Positions 54,230 through 63,049 of a DNA stretch of 64,000 nucleotides are shown one piece after another. The DNA is from Ketobacter sp. (GTDB lineage Bacteria; Pseudomonadota; Gammaproteobacteria; Pseudomonadales; Ketobacteraceae): assembly GCF_003671495.1 (NCBI RefSeq), contig NZ_RCHN01000003.1, positions 1 to 64,000 of the forward strand, given 5' to 3'. A program made the position numbers and the translations under genes. The notes under the pieces are model-generated. The model ran no database searches and was not told the origin of the DNA. It saw nothing but the letters and a program-made list of their open reading frames with translations. Position 1 is the first letter of the stretch, and the number at the start of each line of letters is the position of its first letter.

Positions 54230-54550
54230 ATGACTGATGAAGACCGCAGACTCCAACAAGCCCTGGCCCGATCACTGGATCGCAGCCTGGATGAATTGGA
54301 CGAGCATACGCTGCAGCAATTGCAGCAAATACGTCTGCAGGCACAACAGCCACCCCGACGCGCCTGGCGCCCGGCCCTGGCGGCGGCCGCCTCCATCCTG
54401 CTGCTGATCGCCATCCCCTGGTCACTGCAGCAACCGGCGGCCCCCGAACAGGCCGCGGCCTTGTTCAGTGACCACTACCTGAGTGTGGACCCGGAACTGC
54501 TGGCGGATTGGGACATGCTGGAGGCCATTGGCGAGGTGCCCGATGCCTGA
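54230..54550 (+). CDS. DUF3619-like small membrane protein, putative anti-sigma factor
   Basis: A 106-residue protein: a soluble helical N-terminus of about 45 residues, one transmembrane helix (about 47-64, AALAAAASILLLIAIPW) and a short periplasmic tail. This topology and the position 15 bp after the sigma gene fit an anti-sigma factor, although no zinc motif is present. Overlaps the next gene by 8 bp. Confidence 0.7.
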   Translation: MTDEDRRLQQALARSLDRSLDELDEHTLQQLQQIRLQAQQPPRRAWRPALAAAASILLLIAIPWSLQQPAAPEQAAALFSDHYLSVDPELLADWDMLEAIGEVPDA

Positions 54551-54794
54551 TCCCTACTACAGCAAAGCCGGAATGCTCTGTTATGTCCTGCTGTTTGCCA
54601 CCCTGGCGCAGGCAGACACCGCGCCCCTGCCTGCGGAGTTCTGGGATTATTTTATGGAGTACAGCGATCAACAGGGTGATGTATTCGATCCGCTGGACCT
54701 GGCCACAACCCATCAGGTGAACACGCAATCAGAATCACCTGCAGCACCGGGCAACCACGCCCAACCGAATGACAATGAGGAGCCACAACCATGA
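54543..54794 (+). CDS. Small exported hypothetical protein in the ECF operon
   Basis: An 83-residue protein with a signal peptide (about 1-25, ending LAQA), then an acidic segment (FWDYFMEYSDQQGDVFDPLD) and a polar Asn/Gln/Pro tail. The start at ATG 54543 lies inside the end of the upstream gene and its stop overlaps the next ATG, so it is translated with both neighbours. No family recognised. Confidence 0.6.
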   Translation: MPDPYYSKAGMLCYVLLFATLAQADTAPLPAEFWDYFMEYSDQQGDVFDPLDLATTHQVNTQSESPAAPGNHAQPNDNEEPQP

Positions 54795-55291
54795 AACACT
54801 GGATTGTCATTGCACTGCTTTTGCTGGGAGGAACCGCCATGGCGGAACCGGTAGACTGGCAGGCCCTGCCTGCCGAGACCCGCGTATTACTGCAACCGTT
54901 TGCCAACCAATGGGCTGAGTTGGATGCCGACCGCCAACGCCAGCTGCTGGCCGCGGTGGAGCGCTTTCAGGCGCTGCCAGCAGAACAGCAACAGAGCATC
55001 CTGCAACGCTTTGAGCGCTGGCAGGCACTGCCCCCCGCAACCCGGGAAGAACTGCAGCAACGGTTTCAGGAATTCCGCCAATTGCCGGCGGAACGCCAGG
55101 AAGCCATCAAGCAGCGTTATCGCTGGTTCAGTTCACTGCCCGCTGAAGAGCGCGCACAACTGCGGTCCGGCTGGCAGGCACTGACGCCCCAGGAACGCAG
55201 CGTGGTGAAGGAACGCTTCCGCAAAGCCACACCGGAAGAACGCCGTACCATGCGCGAACGCCTGCAACGCCGCTTAAACCCATTACGTTAA
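54791..55291 (+). CDS. DUF3106 exported protein
   Basis: A 166-residue protein with a signal peptide (cleavage after AMA near residue 18) and a DUF3106 helical region with repeated short units such as LPAEERAQLRSGWQALTP and RFERWQALPP. The helix pairs resemble periplasmic metal- or stress-sensing proteins, but no ligand is known. DUF3106 genes commonly follow ECF sigma and DUF3619 genes. Confidence 0.8.
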   Translation: MKHWIVIALLLLGGTAMAEPVDWQALPAETRVLLQPFANQWAELDADRQRQLLAAVERFQALPAEQQQSILQRFERWQALPPATREELQQRFQEFRQLPAERQEAIKQRYRWFSSLPAEERAQLRSGWQALTPQERSVVKERFRKATPEERRTMRERLQRRLNPLR

Positions 55292-55312
55292 CACCGCAAC
55301 ACCAGGTGCAGT

Positions 55313-56236
55313 ATGAATCAGAACCCACCACGCCGGCTGCCATGGCCACAGGCGGCAGCATGCGCCGCCGCAGTACTTTCCTGCAACCTGCCCGCCGCCA
55401 CCTTCGAGCCCGGTTTCTCGGTGAGCGCAGAGCGCATTCAACAGGAATTTTCCTTTGAAACTGACGACAGCGAAGCCACCATTGACACCCTGACCCTGGC
55501 TCCGGGATTCAGCTGGGGGGACTGGCATGTCTCTGCCAGCCTGCCCTGGCAAGCCATCGACGGGGTGTACTTTTTCAATAATATTTATCCCAACCTGGCC
55601 CATACCTGCAGCCAGATAAATGAGCTCACGCCGCTGCAAAAATGGGTACTGGTCCGCAACACCGCATTGAATCAGGAGGCCCTGGACTATTGCGAGGAAA
55701 CCGGCGGCATCGAGAGTGAAACCGTGGAGGATAAAACCACCGGTTGGAATGATATCGAGATTTTTGCCAACTATTACATTCCTCCGGACTTCATTCCAAC
55801 ACACCCCAACTGGTTGGCGGGCAGTGTCGGCATCGGGTTTCAGTTCGACAACGGCGACGAGCTTGCCGGTTTGGGCAATGGTGCCAAGCAACTGTTTGTC
55901 GAAACCAGCTGGATGGCCGGCAATGGCCTGCTGAGCCTGAGCACCACCCTGGGTTACTATTTTGTGGTGGACGACAACAGCGCTTTCGGCCTGCAGGATC
56001 ATGGCTATGGCTCCCTGGATGGGCGGCTGGCGCTGGGTCAGTATTTTGAACTGGGTGCCCGCTATGATTACCGCCAAACCGATAACGACGTATTCGATGA
56101 TTACGCCTACCTGACCTATTCCCTGCACTTCTTTGCCGGTCAGCATTGGGGGGGCCAGGCTTATCTATCCGACTACGACGATGACACCGGCTTCCCCGAT
56201 GAGGAGTACGGACTTTATCTCTTCTATTCCCTCTAG
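55313..56236 (+). CDS. Putative outer-membrane beta-barrel protein
   Basis: A 307-residue protein with a signal peptide (cleavage near residue 29) and a mature part rich in alternating beta-strands, ending in YGLYLFYSL with aromatic final residues as outer-membrane barrels do. It has four Cys residues, two of them in AHTCSQIN and ALDYCEETGG. It follows the DUF3106 gene by 21 bp and may belong to the ECF operon. Family not recognised. Confidence 0.65.
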   Translation: MNQNPPRRLPWPQAAACAAAVLSCNLPAATFEPGFSVSAERIQQEFSFETDDSEATIDTLTLAPGFSWGDWHVSASLPWQAIDGVYFFNNIYPNLAHTCSQINELTPLQKWVLVRNTALNQEALDYCEETGGIESETVEDKTTGWNDIEIFANYYIPPDFIPTHPNWLAGSVGIGFQFDNGDELAGLGNGAKQLFVETSWMAGNGLLSLSTTLGYYFVVDDNSAFGLQDHGYGSLDGRLALGQYFELGARYDYRQTDNDVFDDYAYLTYSLHFFAGQHWGGQAYLSDYDDDTGFPDEEYGLYLFYSL

Positions 56237-56302
56237 GTTCATGAACAGTCGAGGAATTCTGTAGTACAGTGGGGGGCACACCGCGCAAACCAGAAGAGAT
56301 GC

Positions 56303-57049
56303 ATGAAAAAAATCGCCTTTTTCAACGTAAAAGGCGGTGTGGGTAAAACCACATCCGCCGTCAATATCGCCTGGCAGGCCGCCCAGGACGGCGTCAACAC
56401 CCTGCTGTGGGATCTTGATCCGCAAAGTTGTGCCAGCTGGTATCTGGGGGTGGATGATGAACACCCCCAAAAATCCCTCAACCTGTTCAAGGGCAAAATG
56501 CCCATTGGCAAACTGCGCTTACACACTCCCCAACCCCGCCTCTCCGTGATCCCGGCGGACCTGAGCCTGCGCAAACTGGAACTGCTGCTGGCCGACCAGG
56601 AAAAATCCGGCGCCCTGCTGCAGAAACTGACAGAGGACGTAAGCGAACGCAACAAACTGCTGATCTTCGACTGCGCGCCCGCTTACTCCAAACTGTCCGA
56701 AAGCCTGTTTTCCAGTTGCGACATTTTGGCGGTGCCATTGTTGCCTTCGCCCCTGTCCCTGCGTTCCTATCAACAGTTACGGGAATTTTTACAGAAGAAA
56801 AAAACCTGGCGTCGCGTGCAGCTGCAACCGTTTTTCACCATGGTGGATCGACGTCGCAAGATTCATAACGACGTGTTGGAAGATGCCAAAAACATCATCG
56901 GTGATGAAGAACCGGTGGCCATACCCTATGCCAGCGATTTGGAGAAGATGGGGATTCATCGAGCGCCCATCCAGACTTTTGCCGCCAGCTCTCAGGCGGC
57001 AAAAGCCTATCAGGCATTGTGGCAGCGCTTACGCACAGATGTTGAGTAG
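56303..57049 (+). CDS. Orphan ParA/MinD-family ATPase
   Basis: A 248-residue deviant-Walker ATPase: KGGVGKTT at 10-17, DLDPQ near residue 37 and FDCAP near 118. No parB gene or parS-like repeat is nearby, so it is not a normal chromosome or plasmid partition pair. Stand-alone ParA proteins position other cellular cargo. Converges on the autotransporter gene with a 4-bp gap. Confidence 0.8.
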   Translation: MKKIAFFNVKGGVGKTTSAVNIAWQAAQDGVNTLLWDLDPQSCASWYLGVDDEHPQKSLNLFKGKMPIGKLRLHTPQPRLSVIPADLSLRKLELLLADQEKSGALLQKLTEDVSERNKLLIFDCAPAYSKLSESLFSSCDILAVPLLPSPLSLRSYQQLREFLQKKKTWRRVQLQPFFTMVDRRRKIHNDVLEDAKNIIGDEEPVAIPYASDLEKMGIHRAPIQTFAASSQAAKAYQALWQRLRTDVE

Positions 57050-57053
57050 CGCC

Positions 57054-58616
57054 TTACATCTCATAGTTGAAACCGAAGTTGAACTGATAAGCACTGATAT
57101 TCTCATAGTCCGCCACGGTTTTAATGGACGCAAAAGTGGATAGACCACCGGCGAAGATCAATACGGAATTGACCTCTGCCTCATAGAACAGGCTGTCTTC
57201 CGATTCCGGTTGCAGCGAGAAGTCGCCATTGCTGCTGGAATCCCCCAACAGTGAGAATTCCACCGGTGAATAATCCGAGTTGCTTTCGCTGATCATGCTG
57301 AGATTGAAACCCGGCACCCAGACACCCCAGGAATAACTGAGCACATACGTGCCCTCCAGACCCAGGGAGGTGGAAAGCTGGTCCATTTCCTGTTCGCCCA
57401 CACCCATCAACCAGGCGCTGTTGCCGCGTTCTTCATAGGCATCAATCTGGGTGGTGATGTAATCCAGGCGCAGGAAAGGCGACAGGGTCCAGGCATTGCG
57501 GGCAAAGGTCCACTGCACCTGGGTGCTCAGGTTCCACTGCTCACTATCCGTATCGCCCGTTACCAACTGATCGTCCGGAATGGTGATATAACGCTTGGTA
57601 TCGATGGTGCCGCTGGCATACCCCAACTGCAGGTCCACACCCAGCGCATCCCGGAACCAGGACATGTAGCCCGTCAGACTGTACACGTCGGAGTCCAGTT
57701 CACCGCCCTTGTCGTCATAATCCACTTCGTGGGTCACCACATCAAAGGCCGCCCCCACATGCAGGTCCGGTCGCAGCCGGTAATCGAGCCCCACAGTAGC
57801 GCCATAGGAATCCGACTCATAGCCGGATTCCAGCGTGCTGGCATCGTGCTCCACCTGATCGATGTGCACGGTGCCGAAAATACCGAAGCGGGACAGCTGC
57901 TCGGAAGAGGCGGCACCGCCCTGGTAATTTGCCAACGGAACACTGGTGCCATTCAACACGATCTGACTGGGGTTGAGCCCCTGCCGCAGCAGCTGCTGGC
58001 CGGAATAGATGCGCTGGGTCTGGCTGCGGCTCAGCTCCGACATCATGCGCCGGGCCATCAGGATTTCTTCAGGGTTGATCTGGGTAATCAGTTGCGCCAG
58101 CTCGTCGTTGGAGAGGGAGTCCAGCTCGGCACAGGCCTCACTCAGCTCACTGGAAATATTTTCACTGTTGGACGCATCGCACACCCTTTCGATCATGCTC
58201 GCGGTGGTCTGCTGGTTTTTACCGGTCACCAGGGTCTCGATGCCACCGTCCCCCACCACCACGGTCACCAGGGCGACGTCGGTACCGTAATCCACCGAGT
58301 CTTCCACCTCATACTCAAAGGTATCCTGACCTTCAAAGCCTTCATTGGGCGTATAGGTGATGCTGCCATCGTTGTTCACAATGACCTCACCATTGTCCGC
58401 CGGCTTGAGACCACTCTCACCGTCATCCACGAACACAAAGGGCGTGAAGCTCTGTTCATTGGTGAATTCATCGTTGCTCAGTACATTGATCACCACCGCT
58501 TGATCCACCGCGGTGCGGGCAAAATCGTCCTGCGCGGTGACTTCGGCGTAGACCTGCTCTGATATCGCCGCTGAAAGCAGAAGAAGCGGCACCCCATGAT
58601 GTGGTCTTATTTTCAT
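57054..58616 (-). CDS. Autotransporter-type outer-membrane protein with Ig-like passenger
   Basis: A 520-residue protein. After a signal peptide (about 1-24) comes a cadherin/tandem-95-like domain (about 28-120; [29 protein letters not shown]), a helical Glu/Ser-rich linker (about 135-200), and a C-terminal autotransporter barrel (about 235-520) ending FNFGFNYEM. The passenger is short for this class. It may be a surface adhesin or an anchored scaffold. Confidence 0.82.
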   Translation of the reverse strand: MKIRPHHGVPLLLLSAAISEQVYAEVTAQDDFARTAVDQAVVINVLSNDEFTNEQSFTPFVFVDDGESGLKPADNGEVIVNNDGSITYTPNEGFEGQDTFEYEVEDSVDYGTDVALVTVVVGDGGIETLVTGKNQQTTASMIERVCDASNSENISSELSEACAELDSLSNDELAQLITQINPEEILMARRMMSELSRSQTQRIYSGQQLLRQGLNPSQIVLNGTSVPLANYQGGAASSEQLSRFGIFGTVHIDQVEHDASTLESGYESDSYGATVGLDYRLRPDLHVGAAFDVVTHEVDYDDKGGELDSDVYSLTGYMSWFRDALGVDLQLGYASGTIDTKRYITIPDDQLVTGDTDSEQWNLSTQVQWTFARNAWTLSPFLRLDYITTQIDAYEERGNSAWLMGVGEQEMDQLSTSLGLEGTYVLSYSWGVWVPGFNLSMISESNSDYSPVEFSLLGDSSSNGDFSLQPESEDSLFYEAEVNSVLIFAGGLSTFASIKTVADYENISAYQFNFGFNYEM

Positions 58617-58758
58617 GTCGACATTCCATTCGCGAGTATTTGAGCGCAGATTTTACCCACATTAACTTCACAAGAGTAGATAATATGTCCTGACTTCCGC
58701 TGTACTATTACCATAAACGCCCTGATCGCCTCCAATTAGGAAAAAGGTAACCCCGCCC

Positions 58759-59985
58759 ATGCCCCACAGCCGCGCCCCAAAAACCGTCCTCTGCACCTGG
58801 GAACTGGGGGGCCAACTGGGTCACATCGCCCGCCTGGCTCACATTGCCCAGGCCCTGAATGAGCGGAATTACCACTGCTACCTGGCCCTGAAAGATCTAT
58901 CAAGAGCGGCGCCGTTTTTTCAGGGGGATGGACAACAGCTGCTGCAGGCACCGGTGTTCCTGCCTAAAATCCGCATGCAACGGCCGGTGTTGAGCCTGGC
59001 GGACACCCTGCTGCTGTCCGGCTATCTGCACGCCGAAGAATTAACAGGGCTGACCCAGGCCTGGACCAACCTGATCGAACTGGCGCAGCCGGACCTGTTG
59101 CTGATGGACTACTCCCCCACTGCGGCCCTGGCCGCCCGCCACCTGCCCTGCAAGAAAATCATCGTGGGTGCCGGCTTCTGGCAACCGGTTCCCGGCCACC
59201 CCATCCGCAGCTGGCTGACGGACCCGTCCCAGACCAGCGCGGCCCAACAGTCAGAACAACGGGTGGTTCACACCATCAATCAGGTGCTCAGTAAACGGGG
59301 GCAACCCCCCATCCGCTATATTGCCGACCTGTTCGCGGTGGAGCGTACCATCATCAACACCCCACCGGAGTTCGACCTGTACGGGGATATCCGCCAGGAC
59401 GGCCTGTACTTCCACAAGTCCGGCGCCCCGGGCATCGAGAAGCCGGTGCAGTTCGGCCCCGGGCCACAACCTAAAATTCTGGCCTATCTGAAACCAGGCC
59501 ACCCCCAGTTTGATGCAATTGTGGAGGGGTTAAGTCGTTGCAACGGCAACGTCTACATTGCCTGCCCCCGGGGCGATCAGAAACGCCTGGCCGCCCTTCA
59601 GTCGGAACGCTTTCATTTCAGTGTGGAGCCGGTGCAGCTGGCCACCGCCATGGCACAAGCCGACCTGTTTATCGGCCACGGCAACAGCGGCACCACCCTG
59701 GAGAGCATCCTTGCCGGCACCCCCATGCTGGTATTGCCCATCCAGCTGGAGCAGCTGCTGACGGCCCAGACCCTGCATCAGCTGAAGCTGGGGCAGACTG
59801 TGACCCAAGTGGAATCCGCCCAGCAGTTTACCCGTGTCGTGAATGACACCCTGGCCGCCACCGAACTCAGGCAGAACGCCCAGGCCTATGCGCAGCAGCA
59901 GGCCGCCCACAGCAAGGTGACCCTGGGGGAAGCCGTCGCCAATCAGTGCGATGAACTGTCAGGCGGATCAAAACAGCAGGCATAA
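58759..59985 (+). CDS. GT-B fold glycosyltransferase (GT1/MGT-like)
   Basis: A 408-residue protein with the N-terminal CTWELGGQLGHIARLA segment and a C-terminal nucleotide-sugar site HGNSGTTLESILAGTPMLVLP, as in macrolide-type and related UDP-sugar transferases. The usual glycine-histidine pair in the donor loop is present (GHGNSG). Acceptor unknown; an outer-membrane lipid or small metabolite are possibilities. Ends in a bidirectional terminator. Confidence 0.78.
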   Translation: MPHSRAPKTVLCTWELGGQLGHIARLAHIAQALNERNYHCYLALKDLSRAAPFFQGDGQQLLQAPVFLPKIRMQRPVLSLADTLLLSGYLHAEELTGLTQAWTNLIELAQPDLLLMDYSPTAALAARHLPCKKIIVGAGFWQPVPGHPIRSWLTDPSQTSAAQQSEQRVVHTINQVLSKRGQPPIRYIADLFAVERTIINTPPEFDLYGDIRQDGLYFHKSGAPGIEKPVQFGPGPQPKILAYLKPGHPQFDAIVEGLSRCNGNVYIACPRGDQKRLAALQSERFHFSVEPVQLATAMAQADLFIGHGNSGTTLESILAGTPMLVLPIQLEQLLTAQTLHQLKLGQTVTQVESAQQFTRVVNDTLAATELRQNAQAYAQQQAAHSKVTLGEAVANQCDELSGGSKQQA

Positions 59986-60012
59986 AAAAGGCCGGAAACA
60001 CCGGCCTTTTTC
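59984..60012. terminator. Bidirectional Rho-independent terminator
   Basis: AAAAAAGGCCGG (59984-59995) and CCGGCCTTTTT (60001-60011) form a strong stem with A/T runs on both sides, between the convergent glycosyltransferase and secB genes. It works for both strands. Confidence 0.93.
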
Positions 60013-60030
60013 TTAATTACGCTATCAGGA

Positions 60031-60510
60031 TCAATGGGCCGGCTGCGCGTCCTGCTGGGCCTTTTCCTGTTGCTTGCGCAGGTTCTCTGCAAAGGCCGCC
60101 TCGAAGTTGATGGGCTGCAGCAGGAACTGGGGGAAAGTGCCGCGGGCCACCACATCGGAGACGGTTTCGCGCACATAGGGGAACAGGATGTTGGCACAGA
60201 CCCCTTTAAGAATCGCTTCTTTCTGAATGCCTTCCACGCCCTGCAGCAAAAACAGACCGGCCTGGGCCACTTCAGCGATGAAGGCGGTGTTGTCGCCATT
60301 CTTCACGGTCACGGTGGCCTTCAGCACCACCTCATAGATACCGCTTTCCACTTCCGAAGCGCTGTTGTTCATTTCCAGATTCACATCCGGTTTCCACTGC
60401 TCCTTGAACAGAAGTGGGGTTTTTGGCGCCTCATAGGACAGGTCTTTCAGGTAAATACGCTGCAATTGAAATTGTTGCTGGGGCTGTTGGCCAGCGGCTT
60501 GTTCAGTCAT
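60031..60510 (-). CDS. secB: Protein-export chaperone SecB
   Basis: A 159-residue SecB: QLQRIYLKDLSYEAP near the N-terminus, GVCANILFPYVRE and LLQPINFEAAF near the end. It keeps preproteins unfolded and hands them to SecA. The ATG at 60510 has an AGGTGA ribosome site; three codons upstream also form an open frame. It is the last gene of the rhodanese-grxC-secB group. Confidence 0.95.
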   Translation of the reverse strand: MTEQAAGQQPQQQFQLQRIYLKDLSYEAPKTPLLFKEQWKPDVNLEMNNSASEVESGIYEVVLKATVTVKNGDNTAFIAEVAQAGLFLLQGVEGIQKEAILKGVCANILFPYVRETVSDVVARGTFPQFLLQPINFEAAFAENLRKQQEKAQQDAQPAH

Positions 60511-60564
60511 TCTAATCACCTAGTCTGTAATACTTCGAGTGGTTGGCCAGTGCTGCCGGTTGGC

Positions 60565-60819
60565 TCAGGCAGACAACAGGCCGTCGAGCTTGCCCATGCG
60601 TTCCAAAGCGTAGAGGTCATCGCATCCCCCAACATGGGTGTCACCGATCCAGATTTGCGGCACAGTGTGGGCGCCGCTGCGAATTTCCATTTCCTGGCGC
60701 AGGTTGGGTTTACCGTTCACATCGATTTCGGTGAACCCGGCGCCCTTGGCCTTCAACAGATGCTTGGCTCGGATACAATAGGGGCACCACGGAGTGGTAT
60801 AGATTACAACATCAACCAT
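60565..60819 (-). CDS. grxC: Glutaredoxin 3
   Basis: An 84-residue dithiol glutaredoxin with the active site CPYC at residues 12-15, followed by TVPQIWIGDTHVGGCDD for glutathione binding. It reduces disulfides with glutathione. Confidence 0.95.
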   Translation of the reverse strand: MVDVVIYTTPWCPYCIRAKHLLKAKGAGFTEIDVNGKPNLRQEMEIRSGAHTVPQIWIGDTHVGGCDDLYALERMGKLDGLLSA

Positions 60820-60861
60820 ACTTCCAACCTGTGTAGGATTAATTACTTGCTATCAAATACA

Positions 60862-61281
60862 TTACTTGCCTTTCACCAGGGGCAGACCATCTGATTTCCA
60901 GGTGGTGATACCGCCGGATAATCTTAGAACATTCTTGAAGCCGGCGCCGTGCAGGATCTTACCGGCCGCACCGGCATGCTGACCCATTTTACACACCAAC
61001 ACCACCGGCTTGTCCTTGAACTGGCCGATTTCACCCAGGTTATCCTTCAATTTACTGTAGGGAATATTGCGGGCGCCGGTGATGTGGCCCTCACGGAACT
61101 CCTTGCTTTCCCGCACATCCAGCACCAGCCCTTCATCCTTATTCATCAGGTTGGTGAGCTGCTGGCTGGACACGGTTTTGCCCCCGCGACGGGATTCCAG
61201 CACAAAGAACAGCACCAGCAACACCACGAAAGTACCCACCAGCTCGGGGTGATTCATCGTAAACTCAAGCAGACGATCCAT
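60862..61281 (-). CDS. Membrane-anchored rhodanese-like protein
   Basis: A 139-residue protein with a single N-terminal membrane helix (about 14-28) and a rhodanese domain with active Cys in VLVCKMGQHAG. Similar genes lie before grxC-secB in Pseudomonas relatives. A sulfurtransferase role is likely; the substrate is unknown. Confidence 0.88.
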   Translation of the reverse strand: MDRLLEFTMNHPELVGTFVVLLVLFFVLESRRGGKTVSSQQLTNLMNKDEGLVLDVRESKEFREGHITGARNIPYSKLKDNLGEIGQFKDKPVVLVCKMGQHAGAAGKILHGAGFKNVLRLSGGITTWKSDGLPLVKGK

Positions 61282-61481
61282 TTAAAGTTCCCAGAAATTC
61301 AACAGGTTACCCGGCTCAAGCAGGGCCAGGGCATGAAATAGCAGCAGAGTATACCCGAAAGCGGTAAAGGGCGACCACCGCTGGCAACGCCGCCTCATGC
61401 TTTGAGCGACTTTTTCGGGTAAAATGCTGACGATCTTTCTGGAAACTCCACTCACCGAGATGTAGCCGACAAGTTGGAATC

Positions 61482-63023
61482 ATGAGCCAGACACGCAAAC
61501 CCCACGTTTTGATCATTCTGGATGGTTTCGGCCACCGCACCGAAACTGAATTCAATGCCATCGCCCACGCCAACACCCCCACCTGGGACAAGCTGTGGAG
61601 TGAGCGCCCACACACCCTGATCTCTGGATCGGGCATGGATGTTGGCCTGCCCCAGGGGCAGATGGGCAACTCTGAAGTGGGGCACATGAACCTGGGCGCC
61701 GGGCGCATCGTGTACCAGGATTTCACCCGCATCACCAAAGACATCGAAGACGGCGGCTTTTTCGAAAACGCGGCCCTGGTGAATGCGGTGAACAAGGCGA
61801 ACGCCAACCACGGTGCCGTGCACCTGATGGGCCTGCTGTCACCGGGCGGCGTGCACAGCCACGAAGACCATTTCCTCGCCATGATCGAGCTGGCCAAGCG
61901 TCAGGGGGCAAAGCAGGTGTACGTCCACGCCTTCCTGGATGGCCGCGACATGCCCCCCAAATCCGCCCAGCCCAGCCTGGAGCGGATTCAGGCCAAGCTG
62001 GATGCAACTGGTAACGGCCGCATCGCCAGCATCATCGGCCGCTATTACGCCATGGACCGGGACAACCGCTGGGAGCGGGTGGCCGCCGCCTACAACCTGC
62101 TCACACTGGGGGAGGCGGACTACACCAGCGCCACGCCGGTGGACGCCCTGCTGGCCGCCTACGAGCGGGATGAAACCGACGAGTTTGTGAAACCCACCGT
62201 GATCGCCGCCACTGGCCAGAACCCTGCCACCCTCAACGACGGCGACAGCGTGATCTTCATGAACTTCCGCGCCGACCGCGCCCGCCAGATCACCCGCGCC
62301 ATCATCAACCCGGATTTCGACGGTTTCGAGCGCAAGAAAGTCCCCGCCCTGGCAGAGTTCGTGATGCTCACCCAGTACGCCGCGGACATCAAAGCGCCCT
62401 GTGCCTATCCGCCGGAAGAGCTGGTGAACGTGCTGGGAGAATACCTGGCCAAACACCAAAAGACCCAATTGCGCATTGCCGAAACCGAAAAGTACGCCCA
62501 CGTGACGTTCTTCTTCAGCGGCGGCCAGGAAGACCCCTTCCCCGGCGAAGAGCGCATCCTGGTGAAATCACCGAATGTCGCCACCTATGACCTGCAACCG
62601 GAAATGAGCGCCCCCGAAGTCACCGATAAGCTGGTGGAGGCCATCAACAGCGGTCAGTACGACGTGCTGATCTGCAACTACGCCAACGGCGACATGGTGG
62701 GCCACACCGGCAAGTTCGAGGCTGCGGTAAAAGCAGTGGAAGCCCTGGATGGCTGCCTGGCGCGTTTGGTGAGCGCGGTGGAAGCCAACGGTGGCGACAT
62801 GCTGATCACCGCCGACCACGGCAACTGTGAACAGATGGAAGACCCGAGCAGTGGCCAGCCCCACACCGCGCACACCACCGAGTTGGTACCCCTGGTGTAC
62901 GTGGGTGGTCGCGCGGTCACGCTGCAGGCCCAGGGCGGGCGACTGTCGGACATCGCTCCCACCCTGCTGAAACTGATGGGCCTGCCGCAACCCGCCGAGA
63001 TGAGTGGTCAGCCTCTGCTGTGA
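61482..63023 (+). CDS. gpmI: 2,3-bisphosphoglycerate-independent phosphoglycerate mutase
   Basis: A 513-residue manganese enzyme of glycolysis/gluconeogenesis with the catalytic Ser64 in [16 protein letters not shown]-like metal ligands at the start (IILDGFG) and TADHGN near residue 445. It is divergent from the rhodanese gene and followed by envC, an order common in Pseudomonas. Confidence 0.97.
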   Translation: MSQTRKPHVLIILDGFGHRTETEFNAIAHANTPTWDKLWSERPHTLISGSGMDVGLPQGQMGNSEVGHMNLGAGRIVYQDFTRITKDIEDGGFFENAALVNAVNKANANHGAVHLMGLLSPGGVHSHEDHFLAMIELAKRQGAKQVYVHAFLDGRDMPPKSAQPSLERIQAKLDATGNGRIASIIGRYYAMDRDNRWERVAAAYNLLTLGEADYTSATPVDALLAAYERDETDEFVKPTVIAATGQNPATLNDGDSVIFMNFRADRARQITRAIINPDFDGFERKKVPALAEFVMLTQYAADIKAPCAYPPEELVNVLGEYLAKHQKTQLRIAETEKYAHVTFFFSGGQEDPFPGEERILVKSPNVATYDLQPEMSAPEVTDKLVEAINSGQYDVLICNYANGDMVGHTGKFEAAVKAVEALDGCLARLVSAVEANGGDMLITADHGNCEQMEDPSSGQPHTAHTTELVPLVYVGGRAVTLQAQGGRLSDIAPTLLKLMGLPQPAEMSGQPLL

Positions 63024-63049
63024 TTGCGAGTGCTGTGACCGCGAAGCCC

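Noticed and set aside
56303-57049. Plasmid or phage partition locus
   Set aside because: There is no parB, replication gene, integrase or repeat array; the neighbours are chromosomal housekeeping and surface genes.
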